The notes under the pieces are model-generated. The model did no database searches. It saw only the letters and a list, made by a program, of their open reading frames with translations, and was not told the origin of the DNA. Below, in pieces: positions 1 to 8,899 of a stretch of DNA of 64,000 nucleotides; within the stretch, counting starts at the first letter, position 1; the number at the start of each line of letters is the position of its first letter. Origin of the DNA: Darwinibacter acetoxidans_A (lineage in GTDB: Bacteria; Bacillota; Limnochordia; Darwinibacteriales; Darwinibacteriaceae); assembly GCA_041936745.1 (NCBI GenBank), contig JBHGWS010000020.1, positions 1 through 64,000 on the forward strand, read 5' to 3'. Made by a program: the position numbers and the translations under genes.

Positions 1-402
1 GATGCAAAAGGCCGCCTCATCATTCCGATCAAATTTCGGGAAGAACTGGGCGAAGGAGCGGTTTTGACCCGTGGTTTGGACAACTGCCTTTTCTTATTTC
101 CCGCACAGGAGTGGGGAATACTTGAAGGCAAACTGAAAGAACTGCCCTTAACGAAAGGCGCTGCCCGGCAATTTGTCCGTTTCCTTTTTTCCGGCGCCAC
201 AGAAATCGAAGTTGATAAGCAGGGCCGTATCGGTGTCCCCCAAAACCTGAGAGACTTTGCTGCAATTGAAAAAGATGCTGTTATTATCGGCGTTTCCAGC
301 CGGATAGAAATCTGGAGCCGCGAGAAATGGCAGAGTTATGTGGCTGACGCGGAGGCATCCTTTGAAGAAATTGCAGAGAACATAGTAGATCTGGGAATCT
401 AG
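1..402 (+). CDS. mraZ: MraZ, transcriptional regulator of the dcw cluster (5' end outside window)
   Basis: The reading frame is open from base 1 and encodes the C-terminal 133 residues of MraZ, a nucleoid-associated DNA-binding protein that regulates the division and cell wall cluster by binding repeats upstream of its own gene. MraZ has two swapped-hairpin (AbrB-like) halves, each with a DxxxR motif. The window opens inside the first (DAKGR) and the second (DKQGR) follows about 70 residues later. Only a few N-terminal residues and the promoter are missing. The stop is 2 bases before the rsmH start, the usual order at the head of a dcw operon. Confidence 0.95.
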   Translation, partial: DAKGRLIIPIKFREELGEGAVLTRGLDNCLFLFPAQEWGILEGKLKELPLTKGAARQFVRFLFSGATEIEVDKQGRIGVPQNLRDFAAIEKDAVIIGVSSRIEIWSREKWQSYVADAEASFEEIAENIVDLGI

Positions 403-404
403 GG

Positions 405-1346
405 GTGATCGAGTTGCAGTTTGCCCACGAGCCTGTTTTGCTGGAAGAAAGCTTGGAGGCCTTGAAACTGAAACCCAAGGGTGTTTATGTAGACTGCACC
501 TTGGGCGGGGCGGGCCACAGTTTGGCAATGCTGGCCACGGAGCCATCTATCAGGCTGATCGGTATAGACCAGGACCCGCAGGCAATCGCCAGGGCTAAAT
601 ACCGGCTGGTGAATTATACGGGCCAGGTCAGCTTAGTCCACGATAATTTCCGTAATTTAAAAGCCATTTTGACTGCTTTGGGAATTGAGAAAGTGCACGG
701 CATCCTAATGGATATCGGGGTTTCTTCACCTCAATTAGGTGAGGGGGCACGGGGCTTCAGCTACCAAAAAGAAGGCCGGCTCGATATGAGGATGGATCCG
801 AATAACCCTGTAGATGCCTGGGCCTTAGTGAATACATACAGTGAAAAGGAACTGACCAAAATTATAAGTGACTACGGGGAAGAAAGATGGGCGGCCAGAA
901 TCAGCGAGTTCATCGTTAAAAGGCGCCAGAGAGAACCGATTGACACGACTTTCGATTTAGTGGAGGTAATTAAAAACGCAATCCCCGCGGGCGCCAGGGG
1001 AGGGGAAGGGCATCCGGCCCGGCGGACCTTCCAAGCACTAAGGATTGCTGTTAACGATGAACTGGGTGCTCTGAAAGAAGCCTTGGAGCAAGCGGTGGAA
1101 GTGCTTTATCCTGCGGGGAGATTGGCCGTAATTTCGTTTCACTCTCTGGAGGACCGCCTGGTAAAGAACCACTTTCAAAACTTGTTAGGCAGATGCACGT
1201 GCCCACCGGGGCTGCCTGTTTGTGCCTGTGATCAAACACCTGTTCTTCGCTTAGTTACCCGCAGGCCTATCGAGGCTTCTCCATCCGAAGTGAGTGTTAA
1301 CCCGCGGGCACGCAGTGCCAAACTGCGTGTGGCGGAAAAAATATAG
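405..1346 (+). CDS. rsmH: 16S rRNA (cytosine-1402 N4)-methyltransferase RsmH
   Basis: RsmH (MraW) methylates N4 of C1402 in the decoding centre of 16S rRNA using S-adenosylmethionine. The N-terminus FAHEPVLLEE, the SAM loop DCTLGGAGHS (about residues 31-40) and IGIDQDP are diagnostic, and the 313-residue length is normal. Near the C-terminus are FHSLEDR and the CTCPPGLPVC cysteine cluster. A GTG at 405 is the listed start; a TTG at 414 would give an N-terminus closer to the family. It follows mraZ by 2 bases and belongs to the dcw transcript. Confidence 0.96.
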   Translation: MIELQFAHEPVLLEESLEALKLKPKGVYVDCTLGGAGHSLAMLATEPSIRLIGIDQDPQAIARAKYRLVNYTGQVSLVHDNFRNLKAILTALGIEKVHGILMDIGVSSPQLGEGARGFSYQKEGRLDMRMDPNNPVDAWALVNTYSEKELTKIISDYGEERWAARISEFIVKRRQREPIDTTFDLVEVIKNAIPAGARGGEGHPARRTFQALRIAVNDELGALKEALEQAVEVLYPAGRLAVISFHSLEDRLVKNHFQNLLGRCTCPPGLPVCACDQTPVLRLVTRRPIEASPSEVSVNPRARSAKLRVAEKI

Positions 1347-1362
1347 AAAGGGCGTAACTGCC

Positions 1363-1869
1363 ATGACTGCAGCCAGAAAACTTGTGGAGCGGCCGGCGGC
1401 AGCCGAGTTTGAAAGTACGGCATTTTCGCCGCAGGGGAAGCGCCGCAAAAAGCGCCGCCGCCTGCCGGCAACCTTAAAGATTTGCCTACTAGCCGCGATT
1501 TTCGTTGCTGTCTGCATTTTGTATTTAGACCTGCAAATTACATCTTTCAATTTAAACCTGCAGTTAGCCAAGCTGCAGGAAGAAGTTGCAGCTTTGGAAA
1601 GCCGCAATGATTACTTATTGGTCAATCTTGAACAAGAAAGATCGCTTAATAAAATTGATTATTTAGCCCGCACAGAGTTGGGTATGGTCGATCCTGATAT
1701 GAGCACCAGTGTTGTGGTAAACACTGCCCCGCCAAAAGATCCTCCCTCAGGCCGCTGGGCCGAAAAGAACCAAGACCCGAGCGAGGGAGGCCTCTTTGCC
1801 GCTCTAGCATATTGGCTGAACAAAGCATTTCCGTTAGGAGGAGTGGAAGCTGGCACGTTACAACGCTAA
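1363..1869 (+). CDS. ftsL: FtsL-like septum protein
   Basis: A 168-residue bitopic protein with a very basic cytoplasmic tail (QGKRRKKRRR), one transmembrane helix (about residues 39-57) and an extracytoplasmic coiled-coil (LQLAKLQEEVAALESRN region). This architecture and its place between rsmH and the PBP identify FtsL, which scaffolds the divisome with FtsQ/DivIB and DivIC and activates FtsW-PBP. Sequence conservation in FtsL is low, so the call rests on topology and synteny. The ATG at 1363 is chosen over an upstream in-frame start inside rsmH. The C-terminus is longer than usual, with a Pro/Ser/Gly-rich stretch after the coiled coil. Confidence 0.85.
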   Translation: MTAARKLVERPAAAEFESTAFSPQGKRRKKRRRLPATLKICLLAAIFVAVCILYLDLQITSFNLNLQLAKLQEEVAALESRNDYLLVNLEQERSLNKIDYLARTELGMVDPDMSTSVVVNTAPPKDPPSGRWAEKNQDPSEGGLFAALAYWLNKAFPLGGVEAGTLQR

Positions 1870-3928
1870 AAGGTCTGTAATCAGGCGCACGATTTTCGTT
1901 TTCACCCTGTTTGTCATCTGTTTGGGTTCTTTGGCCGGCCGCCTGGCCTACCTGCAGCTGTATAAAGGAGGCGAATATTCGGACCGGGCTTGGGCCCAAA
2001 GGATGCGGCCGCAGACAATTGATGCCCAGAGGGGCAAAATCATGGATCGGAATTACAAAACATTAGCTATCAGTATAGGAGCTGACGCAGTTTATGCTGT
2101 GCCGGAAAGCATAGAAGATGCAGCGGAAACTGCCCGTCAATTGGCTCCTTATTTGTCTCTGCCGGAAAAAGAGTTAGCGGCGAATTTAACCTCGGATAAA
2201 AGGAGTGTGTGGCTGAAAAGAGGTTTGAGCCCGGAAGTTTCCAAGGCAATCAGGGATTTGGGTCTGCCGGGAATTCGCCTAATTAAGCGGCCGCAGCGCT
2301 ACTACCCGCACGGTTCTTTAGCCGCCCATATCTTAGGTATTGCCGGTATTGATAACCAGGGCTTAGAAGGAATAGAATATTTCTATGAGGAGATCCTCAG
2401 CGGTACGGACGGCCGTTTAGCCTTGGAAAAAGATGCGGCCCAGCGCAGTATCCCCGGGGGGGCCGTGGAGTTTATTCCGCCGCAAAATGGCTTTGATGTA
2501 GTGCTTACCATCGATGCGGTCCTGCAGTATATTGCAGAAAACAAGATTAAGGAAGCGGTTTTGCAAAGCGGAAGCGAGCGGGGCTTGGTTTTGATGCTGG
2601 CGCCTAAAACAGGTGAGATTTTAGCTAACGCCATCTTCCCTACTTTTGATCCGAATGACTATCAAAAGGTAAGCCACGATCAACGCCGCAACGTGGCCAT
2701 CACTGATCAATACGAGCCCGGATCCACCTTTAAGTTCATCACGGCCGCTGCCGCATTGGATCTGGGGTTAACTACCACTGAGAGGCGCTTTGACGGCGGT
2801 TCCACCTGGCAGGTGGGGGGCGGGCAGATCCGATCGGACGGTAGGACGGGCGAGGCCGTAACCTTTTTGGAAGCCTTCGAAAGATCCGATAATATTACGT
2901 TTGCCCAGTTATCCGTGGAGATGGGGCCGGAGCGTTTCGCTCCCTATATTCAAAGTTTTGGCTTCGGCAGCCGCCTGGGGGTTGATTTCCCCGGCGAAAT
3001 CAGCGGAGTTGTCAGTTCCGCCGAAAAAAGGCAGGGGCAGACCCTCCAGTGGGCCAATATCGGTTTTGGCCAAGGTATTGCCGTGACTCCCTTGCAGTTG
3101 GCAAGCGCCATGGGGGCCATCGCCAATAACGGCGTAGTTATGCGGCCTTTCTTCCTGAAAGAAATCAGGGATGGGCAGGGTAAATTAATCCAGGAATTTA
3201 CGCCCCAAAGCAGGGGTGCCGCCGTCAAAAGTGGCACTGCCGCCCAAGTCAGTACACTTTTACGCTCCGCTGTCGTCAACGGCAGCGGGACCAGAGCCGA
3301 TATCCCCGGCTACTACGTAGCGGGAAAAACGGGAACGGCGGAAGTGCCTGAGGAAGGCGGTTACAGCGATAAAAGGATTGCCTCTTTTGTAGGTTTTGGG
3401 CCCGTAGATGACCCTGTACTGGTCACTTTGGTCATTCTTTTCAATCCGGCGGCGGAATCAAGTTACGGCGGAGTATTGGCGGCTCCTGTTTTTAAAGAAG
3501 TAATGGCGGACAGCCTGGAATATTTAGGTATTAAACGGCGCCAGCCGGGCGCTCAAGCTTCAACTTTAGTGATGGTGCCTAACGTTATTAATTTTTCTAA
3601 AGCAGATGCGTTAAATAAATTGGCTGCAGCCAACCTGCAGGGAGCTGCTGCGGGCCAGGGCGATATTGTTGCGGATCAAAGCCCCAAGCCCGGCCAGAGG
3701 GTTTCGCCTTATTCAACAGTCCACTTATATTTTTACGGCGGGGAGAAAAAAGCGGAAGTAACGGTTCCTTCGGTAATCGGCCTCAGCATGCGCGACGCTT
3801 CTTTAAAATTATCTGAAGCCGGCTTGCAAATTAGGATCTTAGGCAGTGGCTTGGCAGTTAAACAATCACCTGCCGCAGGCGGCAAGATTTCTGCCGGCGC
3901 TACCGTGGAGGTGAATTTTGAGCTTTAA
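1850..3928 (+). CDS. ftsI: Class B penicillin-binding protein with two PASTA domains (FtsI/SpoVD type)
   Basis: Transpeptidase that cross-links septal (or spore cortex) peptidoglycan with FtsW. Visible in order are a single N-terminal membrane anchor, a PBP dimerisation domain, the transpeptidase domain with Ser292 in STFK, SDN at about 346-348 and KTGT at about 493-496, then two C-terminal PASTA domains (about residues 575-692). The first ATG/GTG/TTG in frame is TTG 1922, which lacks a ribosome site and cuts the anchor. A CTG at 1850 lies 8 bases after AGGAGG, overlaps ftsL by 20 bases and restores basic residues plus a full helix. Synteny and the PASTA pair fit either PBP2B/FtsI or SpoVD; the two cannot be separated here. 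Confidence 0.93.
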   Translation: MARYNAKRSVIRRTIFVFTLFVICLGSLAGRLAYLQLYKGGEYSDRAWAQRMRPQTIDAQRGKIMDRNYKTLAISIGADAVYAVPESIEDAAETARQLAPYLSLPEKELAANLTSDKRSVWLKRGLSPEVSKAIRDLGLPGIRLIKRPQRYYPHGSLAAHILGIAGIDNQGLEGIEYFYEEILSGTDGRLALEKDAAQRSIPGGAVEFIPPQNGFDVVLTIDAVLQYIAENKIKEAVLQSGSERGLVLMLAPKTGEILANAIFPTFDPNDYQKVSHDQRRNVAITDQYEPGSTFKFITAAAALDLGLTTTERRFDGGSTWQVGGGQIRSDGRTGEAVTFLEAFERSDNITFAQLSVEMGPERFAPYIQSFGFGSRLGVDFPGEISGVVSSAEKRQGQTLQWANIGFGQGIAVTPLQLASAMGAIANNGVVMRPFFLKEIRDGQGKLIQEFTPQSRGAAVKSGTAAQVSTLLRSAVVNGSGTRADIPGYYVAGKTGTAEVPEEGGYSDKRIASFVGFGPVDDPVLVTLVILFNPAAESSYGGVLAAPVFKEVMADSLEYLGIKRRQPGAQASTLVMVPNVINFSKADALNKLAAANLQGAAAGQGDIVADQSPKPGQRVSPYSTVHLYFYGGEKKAEVTVPSVIGLSMRDASLKLSEAGLQIRILGSGLAVKQSPAAGGKISAGATVEVNFEL

Positions 3929-3955
3929 ACCTATGCTAATTTAGGAGGGCTTGGT

Positions 3956-5401
3956 TTGGAATTATCAAAACTGCTCAAGGGCATCAAACACGAAGTTAAG
4001 GGTGAACCCCAAAACATAACAGGGTTAAGCTATGATTCCCGGGATATTAAACCTGGGGATCTTTTTATCGCCATTAAGGGATTGCAAGCGGACGGCCACG
4101 ATTATGCCGAAGAAGCGGCAGCCCAAGGTGCCGCGGCAGTTTTAACGGAAAGGCCTTTGGACGTGGGCGTACCGCAGATAATCGTTGCGAATACCAGGCG
4201 TACTTTAGGTTTGATCAGTGCCAGGTTTTACGGTGAACCGGGAAAAAAATTGAAACTGCTGGGCATCACGGGCACTAACGGCAAAACAACCAGTGCTTAT
4301 TGGGCAAAATCAATTTTGGAAAATGCCGGTTTTAAGGTGGGCTTAATCGGGACGATTGAAATAATTATAGGTGATGTTCGGCTGGAAACGGCGCGCACCA
4401 CACCGGAATCTTTAGATCTGCAGAAAATCTTGGCGAAAATGCAGGCAGCGGGGATGGAATATGTAGTTATGGAAATATCGTCGCACGCTCTTGCACTGCA
4501 CCGCACCGTCGGCCTGCAGTTTGCGGGGGCGCTTTTCACTAATTTATCGCAAGACCATTTGGATTTTCACGCGGGGCTGACGGAGTATTTTCAAGCCAAG
4601 GCAAAATTATTTGCCAAGGCCGCAAGCGCCGCAGTCAATATTGATGATGTTTGGGGTTTGAAACTGCAAAGTCTCTGCACCTGCCCAGTGGCAGCTTATG
4701 GCATTAAAAATGCCGCGGATTTCAGGGCTGAAAAGATAACATTGGAAAGCAGTGGCGTTTCCTATATACTTACAAGTGGGGTTGATCAGATTCCCGTTGC
4801 CTTGAAATTAAGCGGCGGTTTCAACGTCTACAATTCTTTAGGGGCCGCGGCCCTTTGTGCCGGCCAGGGTGTTTCGCTGCCCACCATAAGACAAGGGTTG
4901 GAGGCGTTGGCCGGTGTGCCCGGCCGTTTTGAGAGGATTCAAAACGACCGCGGGCTCAATGTTGTCGTCGACTACGCTCACACGCCGGAAGGTTTGGCAA
5001 ACCTCCTGGCCGCCGGGCGCCAGCTCACTCGAGGCCGGGTGATCCTCGTTTTTGGCGCCGGCGGTGATCGGGATAAAAGCAAGCGGCCTTTAATGGGAAA
5101 GGCCGCGGCCCAAGGGGCAGATTACGTAATCATCACTTCTGACAACCCTCGTTCTGAAGATCCCGGGGAAATATGCTCGCATATCGTGGCGGGTTTTCCG
5201 GCCGGTTTCTCACAGGGCGATTATGAAATCATAGCTGATCGCAGAGCGGCTATCCGCAGGGCGGTGGCTCTTGCCGGCCCGGCGGACCTGGTCTTGATTG
5301 CAGGCAAGGGCCATGAGTCCGTGCAGGAGTCTGCCGGCAGGCGGATCCACTTTGATGATCGAGAAGAAGCTAGGATTGCCATCAAGGAGTTGAAGGATTA
5401 A
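3956..5401 (+). CDS. murE: UDP-MurNAc-tripeptide synthetase MurE (meso-diaminopimelate adding)
   Basis: Adds the third stem-peptide residue to UDP-MurNAc-L-Ala-D-Glu in the cytoplasm. The ATP loop GTNGKTT is at about residues 106-112. The substrate-selectivity motif DNPR (about 396-399) is the version found in ligases that use meso-diaminopimelate rather than lysine, so the wall is probably Dap-type. The length of 481 residues is normal. The start is TTG with GGAGGG 8 bases upstream. The stop codon shares its last base with the murF start. Confidence 0.97.
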   Translation: MELSKLLKGIKHEVKGEPQNITGLSYDSRDIKPGDLFIAIKGLQADGHDYAEEAAAQGAAAVLTERPLDVGVPQIIVANTRRTLGLISARFYGEPGKKLKLLGITGTNGKTTSAYWAKSILENAGFKVGLIGTIEIIIGDVRLETARTTPESLDLQKILAKMQAAGMEYVVMEISSHALALHRTVGLQFAGALFTNLSQDHLDFHAGLTEYFQAKAKLFAKAASAAVNIDDVWGLKLQSLCTCPVAAYGIKNAADFRAEKITLESSGVSYILTSGVDQIPVALKLSGGFNVYNSLGAAALCAGQGVSLPTIRQGLEALAGVPGRFERIQNDRGLNVVVDYAHTPEGLANLLAAGRQLTRGRVILVFGAGGDRDKSKRPLMGKAAAQGADYVIITSDNPRSEDPGEICSHIVAGFPAGFSQGDYEIIADRRAAIRRAVALAGPADLVLIAGKGHESVQESAGRRIHFDDREEARIAIKELKD

Positions 5402-6747
5402 TGGAGGCATTGACTTTATCTGAAATTGCAAAGCTTACGGGAGGTGAAGCAAACGGGGCGGGAACAGTCGGGCATGTGACGATTGACAGCCGCTTAGCCA
5501 AACCGGGCAGCTTGTTTGTGGCCCTGCCGGGAGAGAAAGTTGACGGCCATCAATTCGTTGGGGAAGTTTTAAGCCAAGGGGGCTTTGCTTTGGTAAAAAA
5601 GGGAGCCCACCCAGGGCCCGGGATTGTGGAGGTTGAAGATCCACTTGTGGGCCTGCAAAAATTAGCCAAGGCCTATTTAAAGCGCTTTAACATACCTGTG
5701 ATCGCGGTTACGGGCAGCAACGGCAAAACCTCAACTAAGGATATGATCGCCCAGGTTTTGCGGGCCCGTTATGTTGTGCACAGCACCTTGGGCAACTATA
5801 ATAATGAGATCGGGGTTCCTTTAACGGTGCTCAGCCTTAAAGACCATCACGAGGTTTTAGTTGTGGAAATGGGCATGCGCGGTTTGGGCGAAATTGAGCA
5901 TTTGACTAAAATCTGCCCGCCCGATCTGGGCGTGATTACGAATATTGGGCCGGTTCATCTAGAACTCCTGGGCAGTATGGGTAATATAGCTCAGGCGAAA
6001 GGCGAATTGCTGGAAGCTTTGGGCCCGGAGGGGACAGCTGTACTAAACGGAGATGACCCGTCAGTGCGCGGCCAAGCTCGCTCTTTCCGCGGCAAAACGA
6101 TTTACTACGGCTTAGATGTAGCAAATCACCTAATTGCCAGCAGTATCAACCCTGATGCAGCGGGGCACGCTTCGTTTCAAGTCAGCTTTGAGGAAGGCCA
6201 GGCGGTTCAACTGCGTTTGGCGGTCCCGGGGGTGCATAATGTCTGGAATGCCTGTGCCGCTTTGGCGGTTGGCTTGGAGTTGGGGATCCCCTTGGAAAAA
6301 GGTGCCCAAGCCCTGGAAGAGCTGGCTTTAAGCGCCATGCGTTTGGAGGTGCAGCGCAACAGCGCCGGGGTCACGATAATCAATGACAGCTACAATGCGA
6401 GCCCTGCTTCTTCTGAAGCCGCTTTGGACACGCTCTCCCACATGTATTGTTCCGGCAGGCGTATCGCTATTTTAGGCGATATGCTGGAGCTGGGCGAAAT
6501 GGCTCAGCAGGCTCATCTGGATGTGGGGGCTTATGCGCGGGAGAAGGCCGATCATTTAATCTTTATCGGCAAATATGCCTCTTTTATGCAGGAGGGAGCG
6601 GGCTTGGGAGAAGTATATTTAACAGTGGAAGAATTTCTCGGATCGCACTTTTCGGTTGAGGCGGGCGATCTCGTTTTAGTGAAAGCATCGCGCAGCTTGC
6701 AGTTTGAGCGCATTGTGGAAAAGCTGATGGGAGGCGGGGTGGATTAA
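5401..6747 (+). CDS. murF: UDP-MurNAc-tripeptide--D-Ala-D-Ala ligase MurF
   Basis: Adds the D-Ala-D-Ala dipeptide to UDP-MurNAc-tripeptide, the last cytoplasmic step of precursor synthesis. The Mur-ligase ATP loop GSNGKTS is at about residues 105-111, NYNNEIG and the VVEMGMRG motif follow, and NDSYNASP marks the C-terminal domain. The length of 448 residues fits. Its ATG overlaps the murE stop by one base and its own stop overlaps the mraY start, so murE-murF-mraY are translationally coupled. Confidence 0.97.
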   Translation: MEALTLSEIAKLTGGEANGAGTVGHVTIDSRLAKPGSLFVALPGEKVDGHQFVGEVLSQGGFALVKKGAHPGPGIVEVEDPLVGLQKLAKAYLKRFNIPVIAVTGSNGKTSTKDMIAQVLRARYVVHSTLGNYNNEIGVPLTVLSLKDHHEVLVVEMGMRGLGEIEHLTKICPPDLGVITNIGPVHLELLGSMGNIAQAKGELLEALGPEGTAVLNGDDPSVRGQARSFRGKTIYYGLDVANHLIASSINPDAAGHASFQVSFEEGQAVQLRLAVPGVHNVWNACAALAVGLELGIPLEKGAQALEELALSAMRLEVQRNSAGVTIINDSYNASPASSEAALDTLSHMYCSGRRIAILGDMLELGEMAQQAHLDVGAYAREKADHLIFIGKYASFMQEGAGLGEVYLTVEEFLGSHFSVEAGDLVLVKASRSLQFERIVEKLMGGGVD

Positions 6748-7709
6748 TGTCCCCAAAGTTTGCGCCTTTGTGGAGCGCTTTGATATCTTTTGCTGCGGCA
6801 CTGGCCCTGGGGCCCGGGCTCATCCGCTTTCTGGGCCGCATTAATTTTGGCCAGCAGGTTAGGGATGATGGGCCGCGGACCCATCTTAAAAAGGCCGGCA
6901 CACCGACGATGGGCGGCGTATTAATCATTTTTGCTTTGGTTTTAGGCGTGGTTTTCATAACTCCCCTAAGCCACAATTTGATTATACTGCTTTTTGCAAC
7001 TTTGGGCTTTGCCGCCATCGGCTTTATCGATGATTATATTCAAGTTGTCCTGCGCCGTTCTTTAGGCCTGCGGGCCAGGGAAAAACTCGTGGGCCAGCTG
7101 GGGGTGGCTCTTTTAACAAGCCTCTATGCCCAAGCCCGGGTGGGTACGGATCTTTTGATCCCTTTTTCCGCCGAGATACTCGTTTTACCGCCCGTTTTGT
7201 ATGTGCTTTTCACCGTTTTTGTTATTGTGGGTACGGCAAATGCGGTTAATTTAACGGACGGTTTAGACGGCTTGGCCGCGGGAAGCACAGCCATTGCGGG
7301 CACAGCTTTTGGTCTGATTGCCGTTTTTTTAGGCTATCCGGACCTGGCGATCTTTGCCGGGGCCTTAAGCGGGGCCTGTTTGGGATTTTCTTGGTTTAAC
7401 GCGCCGCCCGCCCAGATATTTATGGGCGATATCGGTTCTTTGGGTTTGGGTGCGGCGTTGGCGGCTTTTGCTGTGTTGAGCAAAACATCGTTGTTTTTGC
7501 TGATTATCGGCGGGTTGTTTGTTCTGGAAACAATTTCCGTGATTGTGCAGGTACTCTACTTCAGGGCAACAAAAGGGCGGCGTTTTTTCAAGATGGCCCC
7601 GCTCCACCACCACTTTGAACTAGTCGGTTGGGCGGAGCCGAAAATAATGATTAGGTTTTGGCTGATCGCACTTATTTTTGCATTAGTGGGGTTGTTAGCC
7701 ATCCTCTAA
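6747..7709 (+). CDS. mraY: Phospho-MurNAc-pentapeptide transferase MraY
   Basis: Integral membrane enzyme that transfers phospho-MurNAc-pentapeptide to undecaprenyl phosphate, making lipid I. The 320 residues are hydrophobic with about ten helices. Signatures include KKAGTPTMGG, the acidic FIDDYIQ motif, NLTDGLDGLA, FMGDIGSLGLG and the cytoplasmic APLHHHFEL near the C-terminus. In most Firmicutes murD follows; here there are only 31 bases and then ftsW. Confidence 0.97.
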   Translation: MSPKFAPLWSALISFAAALALGPGLIRFLGRINFGQQVRDDGPRTHLKKAGTPTMGGVLIIFALVLGVVFITPLSHNLIILLFATLGFAAIGFIDDYIQVVLRRSLGLRAREKLVGQLGVALLTSLYAQARVGTDLLIPFSAEILVLPPVLYVLFTVFVIVGTANAVNLTDGLDGLAAGSTAIAGTAFGLIAVFLGYPDLAIFAGALSGACLGFSWFNAPPAQIFMGDIGSLGLGAALAAFAVLSKTSLFLLIIGGLFVLETISVIVQVLYFRATKGRRFFKMAPLHHHFELVGWAEPKIMIRFWLIALIFALVGLLAIL

Positions 7710-7740
7710 AAGCATATAGTTTAGGGAGGAGGCGTTAAAT

Positions 7741-8835
7741 ATGGCCACAAGAGGTGGCAAACCGGATATTATTATTTTCAGTGCTGTCATAATTCTGCTC
7801 AGCATAGGCCTGGTTATGGTTTTTAGCGCCTCGTTTGTTTTGGGTTTAGCGGATTTTGGCGAACCTTATCACTATGTGCAGCGCCAGACTATACTAGCTT
7901 TAGTGGGCCTGGTCATTATGTTTCTTTTAATGAAAATCGACTACCGCCTTTTTAAGCATTTAGCACTGCCGGGCTTACTCCTTTCCTTTGTACTTTTAAT
8001 CGCGGTGCTTTTTGTGGGCAGAGGAACAGGCGGCGCCGCCCGCTGGATTCGCATCGGAGGGTTTAATTTACAGCCTTCGGAGTTTGCTAAATTAGCCATG
8101 GTTAATTACGTTGCCGTTTATTTGGCGAATAAGAAGGAAAAAGCCCGCAAGTTTTTCACAGGCCTGCTGCCTATCTTGATATTTGCCGGCCTCCAGTTTG
8201 TTTTAATAATGTTGGAACCGGATTTTGGGACCGGGGTCAGCTTGGTATTTACAGTTTTGGTCCTCTTGTTTGCCGGCGGAATCCATTTGGGCCAGCTTTT
8301 TTTAACCGGGATCTTTATGTCTCCCGCCTTATATTATCTGGTGGCCATGAAAGAGTACCGGCTGCGCCGGATTTTTGCGTTTTTAGATCCTTGGGCCGAT
8401 CCCACTGATACCGGTTGGAACGTGATCCAATCGCTGTTGGCCATTGGTTCCGGCGGCTTGTTCGGCTTAGGCCTTGGCAAAAGCAGGCAGAAATTCTCCT
8501 ACCTGCCTGAGCACCACACCGACTTTATTTTCGCAATTTTATGTGAAGAATTGGGCTTTTTAGGCGGCTTTATTGTCATAGCCCTCTTTTTTATTATCGC
8601 TTGGCGGGGGCTTAGAATTGCTTTAAGGGCACCGGATTTATACGGCACCTTATTGGCAATCGGGCTCACGTCCCTGATCGCTTTTCAAGCAATTTTAAAC
8701 ATTGGGGTTGTGACGGGCTCGCTGCCTGTCACCGGCATCCCCTTACCTTTTATCAGCCACGGCGGTTCTTCGCTGTTGATGAGTTTGGCCGGGATCGGCA
8801 TTTTATTAAATATTTCCCGCCAATGCCGAGATTAG
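7741..8835 (+). CDS. ftsW: SEDS-family peptidoglycan polymerase FtsW/SpoVE
   Basis: A polytopic SEDS glycosyltransferase (364 residues, about ten helices) that polymerises lipid II at the septum together with the class B PBP. Family signatures are WIRIGGFNLQPSEFAK, LEPDFGTG, the extracellular ADPTDTGWNVIQS region that includes the conserved Asp, and PFISHGGSS near the C-terminus. AGGGAGGAGG precedes the ATG. The gene could serve vegetative division (FtsW) or sporulation (SpoVE); no second copy is visible in the window. murG, which usually follows, is absent. Confidence 0.93.
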   Translation: MATRGGKPDIIIFSAVIILLSIGLVMVFSASFVLGLADFGEPYHYVQRQTILALVGLVIMFLLMKIDYRLFKHLALPGLLLSFVLLIAVLFVGRGTGGAARWIRIGGFNLQPSEFAKLAMVNYVAVYLANKKEKARKFFTGLLPILIFAGLQFVLIMLEPDFGTGVSLVFTVLVLLFAGGIHLGQLFLTGIFMSPALYYLVAMKEYRLRRIFAFLDPWADPTDTGWNVIQSLLAIGSGGLFGLGLGKSRQKFSYLPEHHTDFIFAILCEELGFLGGFIVIALFFIIAWRGLRIALRAPDLYGTLLAIGLTSLIAFQAILNIGVVTGSLPVTGIPLPFISHGGSSLLMSLAGIGILLNISRQCRD

Positions 8836-8853
8836 ACTTTTTCACCGAACACC

Positions 8854-8889
8854 CTGCCCCGCATACTATAAACGGTAGAAACGGGGCAG
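8854..8889 (+). promoter_or_regulatory. Inverted repeat just upstream of the murA ribosome-binding site
   Basis: CTGCCCCG (8854-8861) and CGGGGCAG (8882-8889) are perfect complements separated by 20 A/T-rich bases. The right arm runs directly into the GAGGTGAT ribosome site of murA. No T-run follows, so it is not a typical terminator. It may be an RNA hairpin modulating murA translation or an operator. The function is inferred only. Confidence 0.4.
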
Positions 8890-8899
8890 AGGTGATAAG

